Of a stretch of DNA of 64,000 nt, positions 44,543 through 53,945 are shown piece after piece; the first letter of the stretch is position 1, and the number at the start of each line of letters is the position of its first letter. Position numbers and translations under genes: made by a program. Origin of the DNA: Nitrosomonas sp. (GTDB taxonomy: Bacteria; Pseudomonadota; Gammaproteobacteria; Burkholderiales; Nitrosomonadaceae); assembly GCA_016703745.1 (NCBI GenBank), contig JADJBK010000006.1, positions 2,046,001-2,110,000 on the forward strand. Reading direction: 5' to 3'. Below the pieces are notes generated by a model, which ran no database searches, was not told the origin of the DNA, and saw only the letters and a list, made by a program, of their open reading frames with translations.

Positions 44543-45465
44543 CGCTCACCGGCTGGGGGGTGACCACAAGATGGGTCGAGCCGTTGAGCACCTATTATCC
44601 AGCAGATCCGGCAGCGGCAGAAGCATCCGTCGGAATAACAATCACGGCATGGGAAATTCGCGCACTGTATCGCGCTTTCGCCGCCTTGCTGCTGACGGTT
44701 CTGCTCATTTTGCTGTGGATTTTTCTGCCGGAAGGTGTGCTGCATGGGGAGGGTAACCGATTTGCGCGCTGGATAGAAGCGACGGTGCCTCTTTTGTTTC
44801 TGGTCTTCGTCATTCCTGCGATCGTCTTTGGTGTAAGCATCGGCAACATTCGCAATGACAAAGATATTGCCGACATGATGGGCGCCACCATTGCGGCACT
44901 GGGGCCTTATATTGTGCTCGCATTCTTTGCTGCACAGTTCATCGAGGCTTTTAAATACAGCGGTCTTGGAGAAATGCTGGCAATTTCCGGTGGACTATGG
45001 CTGGCATCTTTAGCCCTTCCCTCACCAGTTTTACTCAGCAGCTTTCTCACACTGGCGATGCTGGCCAATCTGTTTATTGGATCATCTTCAGCAAAATATG
45101 CATTTTTGGCACCGGTTTTCGTGCCGATGCTGATGCTGGCGGGATTCAGCCCTGAATTGACCCAGGCGGCCTATCGCGTGGGGGATTCGGTTACCAACGT
45201 CATTACACCGCTTAATCCCTACATGATCATCGTTCTGGCGTTCGTGCAGCAATACGCGAAAAAGGCGGGTATGGGAACGCTGATTGCGATGATGCTACCC
45301 TACACCATTGCTTTTGCCCTGATCTGGAGCTTGCTGCTGGTTGGCTGGCTGCTGTTGGATATTCCATTAGGCCCGGGGGGGAACCTGGCCTTCGAGTTTA
45401 CTCAAATCTCCTCCTGATTCAAAATCAGACTGACAATCACGCAATTGAACCCGGTTCTATAAAAA

Positions 45466-45490
45466 GGATCCGCACTTTGCATGCGGATCC
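45466..45490 (-). terminator. Rho-independent terminator of the PhoX-like gene
   Basis: GGATCCGCA and TGCGGATCC form a perfect 9-bp stem around a 7-base loop. On the minus strand the stem is followed by TTTTTAT. It lies 60 bases past the stop of the gene at 45551-47083, so it ends that transcript. Confidence 0.8.
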
Positions 45491-45550
45491 GTCAGTCTGT
45501 TCACAGCCTGTGCATTGACATTGATAATGCTCAAAGTCAATTAATTATAA

Positions 45551-47083
45551 TTAATCATTACGTTCATGATTTTTATGGAGGAATTTGGAGCCTTTAATTC
45601 TAAAGCCTGTGATTTTCAATACATCATCAGTCGGGTAGCCATCAAATTCCGGCATATTTTCATCATTTGAATGCTGGATGGAGACATAAGCTGTTTCGCC
45701 GTCGTTACTAAACAAAAAGCCGGTCGGCTCTGCCGAGCTGTCCTTTACTGATAAAATCCGGATGCAACCGTCTGATTTAATATCCCGGTCCGCACCATCC
45801 GGCAAGCACGCGAATACATCGCCGTTGGGATGATCCTCGATGACATATAGATTTCCGGTCATCGGCTGAAATGCCAGATTATCAAAAGAGTTAAAATCTG
45901 TATCGCCTTCTATAAAACGATTGACCTCCACCAGTCGGCTATCACCGTCAGCAACCGTTGCCGTCAGGGGTTCAAGATCGACGGCGCACATCACTTCACC
46001 GTAGTTGCCAGCGTCCTCATTGCCAGTATTGGTCCAACAGAATCGCGTAGCCGAATCGAATCCTTCGGGTGCAGCATACAGGGGATCTTTATGCATATCT
46101 TCCGGACGGTAATATCCGGTAGCCTGAAATACAGTCGCCTCGGCACGCGCATGCAACGGATCAATGGGGCCGACCCAGTTTGCCTTGCCGACTTCACAAC
46201 CCTGACCAAATTGTTGCCTGTCTCCTCGACAGCTCACCTGCATGACATATACTGAGCCTGAGGCAAGAGGGGAATTTTCGATGCCGCTTACGCCGTTCCA
46301 CGGTGTCGTCGGAATAAATTTGTATATTGCCCCACCGTCAGCATCCGGTTGAGCTGTTCCGGGACGCAATTCATCTCCCGCAAACACTACGCCAGACTCC
46401 AGAACGACTAAACCTTCCCAGGCCATGATAGGTAAATTTGGGCGATGCCGGATATTTTCCGCAGTAGCACCTGAAATTTCTCCCGTTACCCGGTCAACTA
46501 CGGTGTTCTCGGTGGTCGTCAATGGATGTGCAATTTCGAATGCAGTACCATCACCCGTTTCTTCGGTAGCAAGTATCGTATTCCAGGCAGTGGCGCTAAT
46601 ACCATCGCATCGATCCATGCCACGCAATATTGTTTCGACCATGCCCGTTTGCAAATCAATTCGCTGCACCGAAGGGTTAAACTTGCCCAGGCCAATATCC
46701 TCTCTGCCACCTTCAACGCAGGTCACCAGATGTGTCGGCTTATCCTGTGGCCATAACACCATCATATCCGTAAGATTACCGGCATTGCGGGTTACATATT
46801 CAGCTTTCAACCCTTTTGCCAGCAACACCTGATCCGTAGCTGACTGCCCTTCCGTCCTGTATGCTCCGCTTGTGGCAGAAGCAGACGCCTGCAGTGATTT
46901 TCTGATACCAAAATATTTTAATGACTGAGCATTCAGCATTTTTTCTGCTTTAGCGCCAAAATCGTTTCCACTGCCAATTTTGTCATTCGCGATACCTGCG
47001 GACGAACAAGCAAAAACTGCCAGAACAAGCGAAAACCGTACTAATTCAGTGCCTGTTCTGATTTTTCTATTGTTACCAGCCAT
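45551..47083 (-). CDS. PhoX/DUF839-family secreted protein
   Basis: A 510-residue protein with a signal peptide (about residues 1-34, ending SSAGIAN) and the PhoX/DUF839 beta-propeller features: WEGLVVLESGVVFAGDELRPG, FDNLAFQPMTGNLYVIEDHPNGD and the closing SNDGETAYVSIQHS. PhoX proteins are Ca/Fe-dependent phosphatases with Tat signals. This signal lacks a twin Arg, so it uses Sec and may be a phosphatase-like protein rather than true PhoX. The start is the ATG at 47083 behind GGAGATAATT. Single gene with a terminator at 45466. Confidence 0.8.
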   Translation of the reverse strand: MAGNNRKIRTGTELVRFSLVLAVFACSSAGIANDKIGSGNDFGAKAEKMLNAQSLKYFGIRKSLQASASATSGAYRTEGQSATDQVLLAKGLKAEYVTRNAGNLTDMMVLWPQDKPTHLVTCVEGGREDIGLGKFNPSVQRIDLQTGMVETILRGMDRCDGISATAWNTILATEETGDGTAFEIAHPLTTTENTVVDRVTGEISGATAENIRHRPNLPIMAWEGLVVLESGVVFAGDELRPGTAQPDADGGAIYKFIPTTPWNGVSGIENSPLASGSVYVMQVSCRGDRQQFGQGCEVGKANWVGPIDPLHARAEATVFQATGYYRPEDMHKDPLYAAPEGFDSATRFCWTNTGNEDAGNYGEVMCAVDLEPLTATVADGDSRLVEVNRFIEGDTDFNSFDNLAFQPMTGNLYVIEDHPNGDVFACLPDGADRDIKSDGCIRILSVKDSSAEPTGFLFSNDGETAYVSIQHSNDENMPEFDGYPTDDVLKITGFRIKGSKFLHKNHERND

Positions 47084-47265
47084 AATTATCTCCATGATTT
47101 ACAAGTGCTTAGTCTGAGTTTCTTAATCAATGCAGCATACATTCACTGCGACGTTAAGATAACTGGCGTAGATGAAATATCAGTGACGGCAAAGTAAATT
47201 TTTTATGACACTGGTTTCATGGCGAGTGAAGCTATCGGATCAATCTATACCTGATCGCCGGTTGA

Positions 47266-47696
47266 TTGTTACGCTTATTATCAGCGATTTCTCCAACTTT
47301 CATAACCGCCAACCCGGGAGGGCGTGCCAACCGCAAGACCAATCGGCTGTTAGTCGAGAAAATTGATTTACCACGCAGCGTATTTAAATACACAAAACAG
47401 CGCTGCCCTTTTCGCATGGATGCCGTCGTTATTTTTCCGGATCACTTGCACGGTATCCAGACGCTGCCACAGGCCGATGCGGATTGTTCAACCCGATGGA
47501 ATATGTTGAAAGGTTATTTTTCCCGCTACAGCACAAAAGGAGAAAAAATTTCTACCAGCCGGAAATCTCGCCGGGAAAGGGAAATATGGTAACGTCGATT
47601 CCGGGACTTTGGAAAATCATGCGGGTTATGTATCGAGGGAGCTTGAATGATACGACCGATGCGCCTCCTTGCGTTCGGTATATTCTGCCGATCTAA
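47266..47696 (+). pseudogene. Decayed REP-associated transposase (second type)
   Basis: The frame reads TNRLLVEKIDLPRSVFKYTKQRCPFRMDAVVIFPDHLHG, close to the Y1-transposase HUH region (here HLH). It continues with STRWNMLKGYFSRYSTKGEK and the RREREIW segment, then hits a stop where the family continues WQRRFWEH. After the stop the same frame still gives RRFRDFGK, so the gene decayed by point changes. The catalytic Tyr region is missing or unreadable. A REP hairpin follows at 47707. Confidence 0.7.
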
Positions 47697-47706
47697 AACA
47701 GCATCA

Positions 47707-47778
47707 GTAGGTTGGGGTGAGTTTACGAAGCCCAACAAAACCATTATGCTGGGGTGCGCATGGCTTGCCCCAACCTAC
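47707..47778. repeat. REP/BIME-type inverted repeat
   Basis: GTAGGTTGGGG (47707-47717) pairs with CCCCAACCTAC (47768-47778), and an inner GAAGCCCAACAAAA copy lies between. It sits between the transposase relic and the 3' end of the gene at 47783, so it may also act as a hairpin at the end of that transcript. Confidence 0.75.
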
Positions 47779-47782
47779 AAGC

Positions 47783-48439
47783 TCAGGCTGTCCCGTGATC
47801 GTTGCGGCATAGCAGGCGCCTACCGATAAAATATACAAACCCAGTCAAGAGAAGCAGCAAAACAGGCGGTTCGATGACCTCAGTGTTACTGGTTGCCACG
47901 TTGAATGCCGCTCCACCAAAAATGGCAACATCCGCCTTGGTAGACGCTGGATTGTGATAGCCAAGCTGGACAACGCGAAGGCTGTGCGTAACCAACTCCA
48001 GTCCGGTTACGGCCAGAATGGTACGTCCCCGGTGATACAAATCAAAAATACCAATGTCGGCGTCATCCACATAAAACTGTGCATAGCCGTCGTTATGATC
48101 ACCATTCAGGATAAAAGCAACGCTGTTACTGATGACAGAAAAAGTCGTCGTCGCCTCACTGGTCCCCGGTATTCCTGCTTTCGAGTCATCCAGAAGCCAT
48201 AGCTCCTGTTTGCCATACCCGCCGCGTGGCCCCACCCCCGTGGCCACCCAATCTATACCGTCCTTGCCCGCATTCTTGAAGTTGAGTACAGGACTTCCAA
48301 AAATCCATTCAGGATTACCCTGTCGCGTAGCCGCATCAGGCATCGATAACCATTGAATCGATAGTGCCGATACCGGCGTGCCCGTCAGCAGCCATGCCAA
48401 TAACAGCCCGTTAATAACCAGATTTAATTTGTTAGCCAT
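47783..48439 (-). CDS. Secreted protein with variant PEP-CTERM tail
   Basis: A 218-residue protein: signal peptide (to about residue 25, PVSA), a beta-rich middle part, and a C-terminal sorting-type tail. The tail has a short EPPV motif, a hydrophobic helix (LLLLLTGFVYFIG) and basic residues (RRLLCR). This matches the layout of PEP-CTERM exosortase signals except that PEP is replaced by EPP. Function unknown; surface display or association with exopolysaccharide is usual for the class. Confidence 0.65.
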   Translation of the reverse strand: MANKLNLVINGLLLAWLLTGTPVSALSIQWLSMPDAATRQGNPEWIFGSPVLNFKNAGKDGIDWVATGVGPRGGYGKQELWLLDDSKAGIPGTSEATTTFSVISNSVAFILNGDHNDGYAQFYVDDADIGIFDLYHRGRTILAVTGLELVTHSLRVVQLGYHNPASTKADVAIFGGAAFNVATSNTEVIEPPVLLLLLTGFVYFIGRRLLCRNDHGTA

Positions 48440-48688
48440 TTACCCTGCTCTCCTGTTCATTTTTACCAGCATGAACCTTAGTGTTTTCATTAAAAATGAT
48501 AAGCAGGATTAGAAGGGCATTTACAGGGATATTCCTCAGTTTCAGGCAACCCCAAAGGGGGGGAACAGTAGTGCCTGGCTGCGCCTGCGACAATTTGTCA
48601 CATTCCCAAGTATTTTCTTTTTCTTTATGATGCGACTGAAATTGCTGACGTAACCACGAATCCTCAAATCAATCCATAAAATATAAAA

Positions 48689-50791
48689 ATGACAAAACCA
48701 ACCCTGTTCCGATTATTAGCTTGCCTCATTATGGCCTGGTGTCCCTGCTGGCTATACGCACAAGCCGTTTCTGATCAGACGCAAGCAAGCCAGCCGCTGA
48801 CTGTGAGTCAGAGTAATACTGGACAATTGGCAAATACGCCGTCTGTGGCAAACTCCACTTTTACCCTGGGCACCGTCGATATTGTCTCGACGCAGAGTGG
48901 GCGGCTGCCGACCAGAAATATTCTGACCTCGGTAGATATTCTTGGCAAAAATCTGATTCAGAACCAGAATGTGAATTATGCCTGGGAGCTGTTCAACCGG
49001 GTACCGGGGGCGTTGCTGACCAACTTCAACCAGGGTAACGATAGTGGAAAATTTTCGTTTCGCGGCTTTAACGGTGAAGGCGAGATCAATGCAGTCAAGT
49101 TTCTGATCGATGGCATCCCAAGCAACTCCAACGATGGCAACATGCCATTCATCGACGCCCTGTTTCCAATGAATATCGAATCGATCGAAGTAGTTCGCGG
49201 TACCAATGATCCGCGCTATGGGCTACATAGCATTGCCGGTAACGCCAATATCACCACCAAAATAGGGGGAACCTATGCTAACGCACGGGTGAGCCATGGC
49301 AGTTTTGGCACCACCGATCTTCAGACGGCTGCAGGTTATGAAACCGGTGGGTTTACCCAGAATTACTTTATTGGTTACCGGACTACCGATGGCCATCGCG
49401 ATCACTCTGATCTCAACAAATTCTCGATTTCTGGTAAATGGGCTTACGTGCCGGAGTCTGGACGTTATCAGATTGGAACCAGCGTGCGCCATTATCGAAA
49501 CCAGGCAGATGAAGCAGGATATCTGACGTTTGCCGACAGCCGTGCGCGCCCTTTCAGCAGCAATGCATTTAATGCAACAGATATGGGCAAGCAGACAACC
49601 AATCAGTACAGTGCGTTCATTGACATAGACGTGCTGGATAATTTGTTCTGGACGACCAAAGTCTATTTCAACGATTTCAATAAACGGCGTTTTGTGAAAT
49701 TTTCAGCCGACGTTTCACAGCAGGAACGGGTATCCAACGAAAAGCATTATGGCGTGTTATCCACTCTGACGTATCGTCCAGTAGTGCCGTTTCTGCATGA
49801 TTTTGCAATCGAATCCGGCACTGACATTCAGTTCCAGGAAAACAAGAGTGACCGCTATTTGACCAATCAGCGCACGAGAACCAGCCAGACACGTGGCCAG
49901 GATTTTGATTTTAATATTTATGGCGCTTATATCCAGACCATACTCAAGCCGTTTGAATCGCTCAAAATTGTACCTGCCTACCGGGTGGATACCATAGATG
50001 GTCATTTCACCAACACACTCACGGGGCAGAAATTTGCAATCAATGATTATGACTTCATTCATCAACCCAAAATCAGCGTGGTTTATACGCCTATACAGGG
50101 ATATAGCCTGTATGGAAACTGGGGGCGAACGTTTCAGGTGGGCGTAGGTGCCGATGCCTATTTAATTCCACCACGCACTAATAATCTGCAGCCTTCCCTG
50201 AACCATGGCTGGGAAGCCGGGATCAAGCTTAACCCGGTCAATTGGCTGGAAGGCCGGATTGCTACTTGGGAGCAAACCGCTTCTAACGAAGCCAGAAGAA
50301 TTCTTAACAGCGCCAATAACGATTCTGAAAATATCGGCCGTACCAGACGGCGCGGCGTGGATGTGCAATTCAATGTCAAGCCCATCAGCCAGATCGATCT
50401 TTGGGGCACCTACACCTGGCAGGATTCCGAGATACTGAGAGCCGGCACAGGTCTGGAAACCACGCGGGGCAATCAGATTGATCATATTCCCAATCATATG
50501 GCTTCTGCTGGCATCGAGTATCAGGTTATTCCTGAATTACGTTTCTCAATGTGGGGAAACTATCAAAGCAATTATTTTCTGGAACGCACCAATTCAACCG
50601 GGAAATTTGGTGGATTTATCGTGGCCAATCTGGGGCTTGCCTATCAGGCGACCAGGCGAGTCAATTTTGATTTCCAGATCAGAAACATCAACGACGAATT
50701 TTATGAATACGTTTGGTACGATGGCTCGCAGAGCCTGCACTCGCCTGCCGCTGGGAGAGCTTTCTATGGCGCGGTTTCGGTAGCCTTTTAA
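48689..50791 (+). CDS. TonB-dependent outer-membrane receptor
   Basis: A 700-residue receptor with a signal peptide, a plug domain (NVNYAWELFNRVPGALLTNF, FSFRGFNGEGEINAVKFLIDG, IESIEVVRGTNDPRYG) and a 22-strand barrel ending in YGAVSVAF with a terminal Phe. It imports siderophores or other large ligands across the outer membrane using TonB energy. The substrate cannot be told. No clear Fur box or riboswitch is visible in the 249 bases before it. It is followed 41 bases later by a membrane protein gene on the same strand. Confidence 0.9.
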   Translation: MTKPTLFRLLACLIMAWCPCWLYAQAVSDQTQASQPLTVSQSNTGQLANTPSVANSTFTLGTVDIVSTQSGRLPTRNILTSVDILGKNLIQNQNVNYAWELFNRVPGALLTNFNQGNDSGKFSFRGFNGEGEINAVKFLIDGIPSNSNDGNMPFIDALFPMNIESIEVVRGTNDPRYGLHSIAGNANITTKIGGTYANARVSHGSFGTTDLQTAAGYETGGFTQNYFIGYRTTDGHRDHSDLNKFSISGKWAYVPESGRYQIGTSVRHYRNQADEAGYLTFADSRARPFSSNAFNATDMGKQTTNQYSAFIDIDVLDNLFWTTKVYFNDFNKRRFVKFSADVSQQERVSNEKHYGVLSTLTYRPVVPFLHDFAIESGTDIQFQENKSDRYLTNQRTRTSQTRGQDFDFNIYGAYIQTILKPFESLKIVPAYRVDTIDGHFTNTLTGQKFAINDYDFIHQPKISVVYTPIQGYSLYGNWGRTFQVGVGADAYLIPPRTNNLQPSLNHGWEAGIKLNPVNWLEGRIATWEQTASNEARRILNSANNDSENIGRTRRRGVDVQFNVKPISQIDLWGTYTWQDSEILRAGTGLETTRGNQIDHIPNHMASAGIEYQVIPELRFSMWGNYQSNYFLERTNSTGKFGGFIVANLGLAYQATRRVNFDFQIRNINDEFYEYVWYDGSQSLHSPAAGRAFYGAVSVAF

Positions 50792-50832
50792 CCACTGAAT
50801 TCGACTCCCTTCGGCCTGACTGAATATCGGAT

Positions 50833-51990
50833 ATGACTTTACCATCAGTAGAAAAAGCAAACACGCGCCTGCTTGCAATTGATGCGCTGCGGGGGCTGGT
50901 GATGGCATTCATGCTGGTCGACCATGTGCGAGAAACCTTTTTTCTGCACTTGCAGGTGAGCGATCCGGTCGATGCCAGCACAGCAGACCCTGCTCTATTT
51001 TTCACACGGTTACTTTCAACTTTCTGCGCGCCCGTCTTTGTTGCGCTGACAGGGCTGTCAGCCTGGCTTTACGGCCAATCGCATACCAAGCGGGAGATTT
51101 CCGTTTTTTTACTTAAGCGCGGTTTGTTTCTAGTATTTCTGGAAATTACTTTCGTCAGCTTTGCCTGGTCGGCGCAGTTTCCACCACAGACGATCTGGTT
51201 GCAGGTAATCTGGGCGATTGGAATCAGCATGATCATGTTGGCGGCATTACTCCATCTACCGCGTACCGGGCAGCTCATACTGGGGATCATCATTGTTTGC
51301 GGTCACAATCTGCTCGATGACATCATAATCGCACCAGATTCTCCCCTTTACATATCCTGGGCAATGCTCCATCAGCGCGCGGCCATCGAATTAAGCAGCG
51401 GCCTCATCATCAAGACAACCTACCCGGTGTTGCCATGGATTGGCGTTATTCTACTCGGTTATGCAATGGGACCGTGGTTTGCACATGGCACCGAACCACT
51501 GGGACGTATCCGCCATTTGTGGATAGTCGGTGGCATGATGCTCATCACCTTTGCCGCTGTCCGCTATCTTAATTTCTATGGCGACAAACCCTGGTTTGTC
51601 GCAGAGAGCAGCCTGCGCACGGTTATGAGTTTTCTGGCTTTGACCAAGTACCCGCCTTCCCTGCTATTCCTGTTACCGACGCTAGGTACCGGGTTGTTGC
51701 TGCTCGCACTGTTTGAACGCATGCGGCCTCATTTTATACTGCATCAACTTGCATTTCTGGGCGGCGCACCGATGTTTTTCTACCTGCTGCACCTGTATGT
51801 GCTGAAAGTACTTTATCTAACTGCTCTGGCGCTATATGGCCCGACCCAAGGCCAATATTTCAGTGTCGATCATATTTTGACCGTATGGCTATGGGCGGTT
51901 ATTTTGTTACCCCTCCTTTATTTTCCAACACGCTGGTTTGCCAGAATGAAGCAGAACCAAAAAGATATGGCGTGGATGAAATATTTGTAG
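50833..51990 (+). CDS. DUF1624 (heparan-glucosaminide acetyltransferase-like) membrane protein
   Basis: A 385-residue protein with about ten hydrophobic helices. The N-terminal signature RLLAIDALRGLVMAFMLVDHVRE is typical of the DUF1624 family, whose eukaryotic relatives are transmembrane acyltransferases. The Asp-His in LVDHVRE would be part of the active region. It lies directly downstream of the TonB receptor with a 41-base gap and is probably co-transcribed. Its acceptor is unknown. Confidence 0.78.
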   Translation: MTLPSVEKANTRLLAIDALRGLVMAFMLVDHVRETFFLHLQVSDPVDASTADPALFFTRLLSTFCAPVFVALTGLSAWLYGQSHTKREISVFLLKRGLFLVFLEITFVSFAWSAQFPPQTIWLQVIWAIGISMIMLAALLHLPRTGQLILGIIIVCGHNLLDDIIIAPDSPLYISWAMLHQRAAIELSSGLIIKTTYPVLPWIGVILLGYAMGPWFAHGTEPLGRIRHLWIVGGMMLITFAAVRYLNFYGDKPWFVAESSLRTVMSFLALTKYPPSLLFLLPTLGTGLLLLALFERMRPHFILHQLAFLGGAPMFFYLLHLYVLKVLYLTALALYGPTQGQYFSVDHILTVWLWAVILLPLLYFPTRWFARMKQNQKDMAWMKYL

Positions 51991-52134
51991 GGCGATACCG
52001 GCTTTCAGACCAGCACGTGTATGACGATTAATTTAACATCCCGTAACAGCAGTTGCAAAATACATCATCTACCAGGATGTCGTTAATCCGCCTTAAGAAT
52101 TATCACATCCCGATCCGTCTCTGACACATCTGAT

Positions 52135-52776
52135 TCAACCAAGCCGTCTTCTTCCCATCTGGAGAGCGAAAATACCCATCAGAAGCAGCGCAATCATGCC
52201 TGGTTCGGATGCAGCTTGTGACTGACGCTCGCCAATCAACTGAAAAGAAAGCTCGGCAGTATCGTCGGGGAACCAGTCTTGACCGTCTCCAAAAAAATTT
52301 CCAACCTGACCAAAATCGTTATCTATGGAACCAACCGTCCAGTACCACTCTTCCACTTCCTGCGAAACCGACAAAAAATGAGCGCCCGCAGGCAGAGAAA
52401 GTGTGGCGTTAAGTGTCTGCTCAAAACGAGAGATTGCGCGGTTTTCATTGTCGAAATCGGCAGTTGGAGTTTCAACAATCGTCCCAGCCAGGCTTGTCCA
52501 GTTTCCGAGGCTGACACCGATTCGCACCAGAAAATCATTAGTACCGGCACTCGATCCCCACCATACGATAGAAGTCAGATTCGCGGCATCCAACAGAGTA
52601 AATGATTCGGCATTCTCAGAACTACCGCCAACACTGGATAAAAAACCGTCATCATTGGCGAGATAAGATTGATTGACTAGTACCGCACTGCTGGCAAGCG
52701 GATTAAAGCCCATCAGCAACGCACCCAGTATGGCAGCAAAAAAAAAGTGCTTCAGAGTATGGGATAAATCGATCAT
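52135..52776 (-). CDS. PEP-CTERM sorting-domain protein
   Basis: A 213-residue secreted protein: signal peptide (to about residue 30, ASSA), a beta-sandwich-like middle part rich in Ser, Thr, Asp and Trp, and a C-terminal PEP-CTERM tail (SEPGMIALLLMGIFALQMGRRRLG) with the short motif, hydrophobic helix and Arg cluster. It would be processed by an exosortase encoded elsewhere and displayed on or released from the surface. Function unknown. Single gene. Confidence 0.8.
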   Translation of the reverse strand: MIDLSHTLKHFFFAAILGALLMGFNPLASSAVLVNQSYLANDDGFLSSVGGSSENAESFTLLDAANLTSIVWWGSSAGTNDFLVRIGVSLGNWTSLAGTIVETPTADFDNENRAISRFEQTLNATLSLPAGAHFLSVSQEVEEWYWTVGSIDNDFGQVGNFFGDGQDWFPDDTAELSFQLIGERQSQAASEPGMIALLLMGIFALQMGRRRLG

Positions 52777-53168
52777 GATTATTCCTTTCTATTTATTTGA
52801 ATTACACCTCATTAATCAGACAAAAGCTATACCACAAAATATAGAGATATCATATTTGATAACAGCCTATTGAGTAGTTGGTAATCTTCTTTCCGTGGAT
52901 CCGTGGATCCGTGGATCACGGAGCAGCTTAAGTCAGTACAGCATTGTAATAAAAATACGCATATTAGATGACAATTAACCTGGCACAACTAATACTCAAT
53001 CAGACAAGATCAGAATTAAATTAACTCATAATCATAATGTTATATTTATTAATTCTTTTAATGGAACGCTCACGGAACAATTGAAAAAATACTTTTTTGC
53101 GAATATCCCTCCGGTGTCTCACCAAAAGAAAAAGGCTCACATCTTTTAATGAAAGCCTTTGATTATGC
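52777..53168. other. Non-coding AT-rich region
   Basis: About 390 bases without a supportable gene. It contains the start region of the PEP-CTERM gene on its left side, the CCGTGGAT tandem repeat at 52893-52921 and AT-rich sequence to the tRNA fragment. Confidence 0.5.
52893..52921 (+). repeat. Tandem CCGTGGAT repeat, three copies
   Basis: CCGTGGAT occurs three times in a row (52893, 52901, 52909) and ends in CACGG, so the last unit is also a small inverted repeat (CCGTG-GAT-CACGG). Meaning unknown. Confidence 0.75.
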
Positions 53169-53216
53169 TGGTGCCAGCACCAGGAATCGAACTCGTAACC
53201 TTCTGATTACAAATCA
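53169..53216 (-). tRNA. 3' fragment of a tRNA-Thr(UGU) gene (not a complete tRNA)
   Basis: The minus strand has 48 bases matching the 3' part of a tRNA: an anticodon loop with TTTGTAA (anticodon TGT), the variable region AAGGTTA, the T arm CGAGTTCGATTCCTGG and the acceptor end TGCTGGCACCA including CCA. The D arm and 5' acceptor strand are absent. Such 3' pieces are what integrative elements leave at an attachment site, or the result of a deletion. It is not a functional tRNA. Confidence 0.65.
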
Positions 53217-53289
53217 CATTCACTCCGGGAAATTGGCTGCGTTCTCAACCCGTCGATCAACTGCAATTTTAGAATGGCACTGAAATTGG

Positions 53290-53945
53290 AGTGCGATCGT
53301 ACTAAACGGAGAGCGGATTGAAATTACCAACGCGCTTGGCAATGTTATTTCGTATCGCCGCAACGGTGTGAGTAATAGGCCAGCAGTGATCGGTGAAATT
53401 GGCGGCGATGGGGGGGCTGCACGAACACATCGAGATGTTTATTTTTGATGCTTCTAATGCGTTAGGCGGCAGCGTCGGTGCCTAAAGCATCCAGCTCAAA
53501 TTATTCGAGTCTCAAGCGAATAGCGATACTTCTGTTTCTATCGCTGCGTCCCCTATTGCAATAGGTTTTTATCGTGGTCTTGAACACGATAAATTTGAAC
53601 TGGCAGTTTCAGCAGTAGCCGACCTTAATAATCATTCTGTTTTTATTGCGGAAACTGAAATATTAACTATCCAGGAAGTTAAGGCCATGGGAACTTTCTA
53701 TAAAGTGAGAATGCAGCATATTGGTAATTATCAATTTCAGCTGATTGATGCACAAGAGATTTTAAAAACAGAAAAATGAAACGGCATTAGTCACTTTGGT
53801 CCAAATATCGAGTGTGCTGGTTAGCCCTGAGCAGGTGAAAATATTTCTTAAGGAATGGTCTGTGCATGAACAAAATACGGTGATTTTTACTTTATCAACC
53901 GGATCACAAATTACCAGAATTACCAGGTATCGAATCTTATCTTGA
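53290..53945 (+). pseudogene. Broken gene of unknown function
   Basis: Three overlapping open stretches in different frames read like one decayed protein. The first is VLNGERIEITNALGNVISYR and following (to 53448). Next is FIFDASNALGGSVGA, a stop, then SIQLKLFESQ to QLIDAQEILKTEK (stop 53777-53779). The last is ALVTLVQISSVLVSPEQVK to the stop at 53943-53945. No full frame spans it. I do not recognise the family. It lies between the tRNA fragment and the polysaccharide operon, so it may be the remnant of an integrated element. Confidence 0.5.

Larger units (their letters stand above)
42709..45417 (+). pseudogene. AbgT-family transporter split by an IS5-family element
   Basis: The gene is in two parts, 42709-43345 and 44543-45417, separated by an insertion sequence. 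Removing the element and one copy of its CTAA duplication restores a continuous frame of 503 codons reading STLVLTLTGWGVTTRW across the join. The rebuilt protein has many hydrophobic helices and the AbgT-family look (LFFLGLCCVMALSWLAF, AVDAGYVVLPPIAAALYLAA, SSAKYAFLAPVFVPML, NVITPLNPYMIIVL). Relatives export or import p-aminobenzoyl-glutamate and sulfonamides. No other damage is visible, so the insertion is recent. Each half could still be translated, but a working transporter is unlikely. Confidence 0.92.

Noticed and set aside
45551..47083. Calling this gene phoX with confidence
   Set aside because: The signal peptide lacks the twin-arginine motif of PhoX and metal ligands were not traced, so only the family name is used.
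48440..48688. Cobalamin riboswitch or Fur box before the TonB receptor
   Set aside because: No convincing B12 box or Fur palindrome could be found by eye; GATAA pieces alone are not enough.
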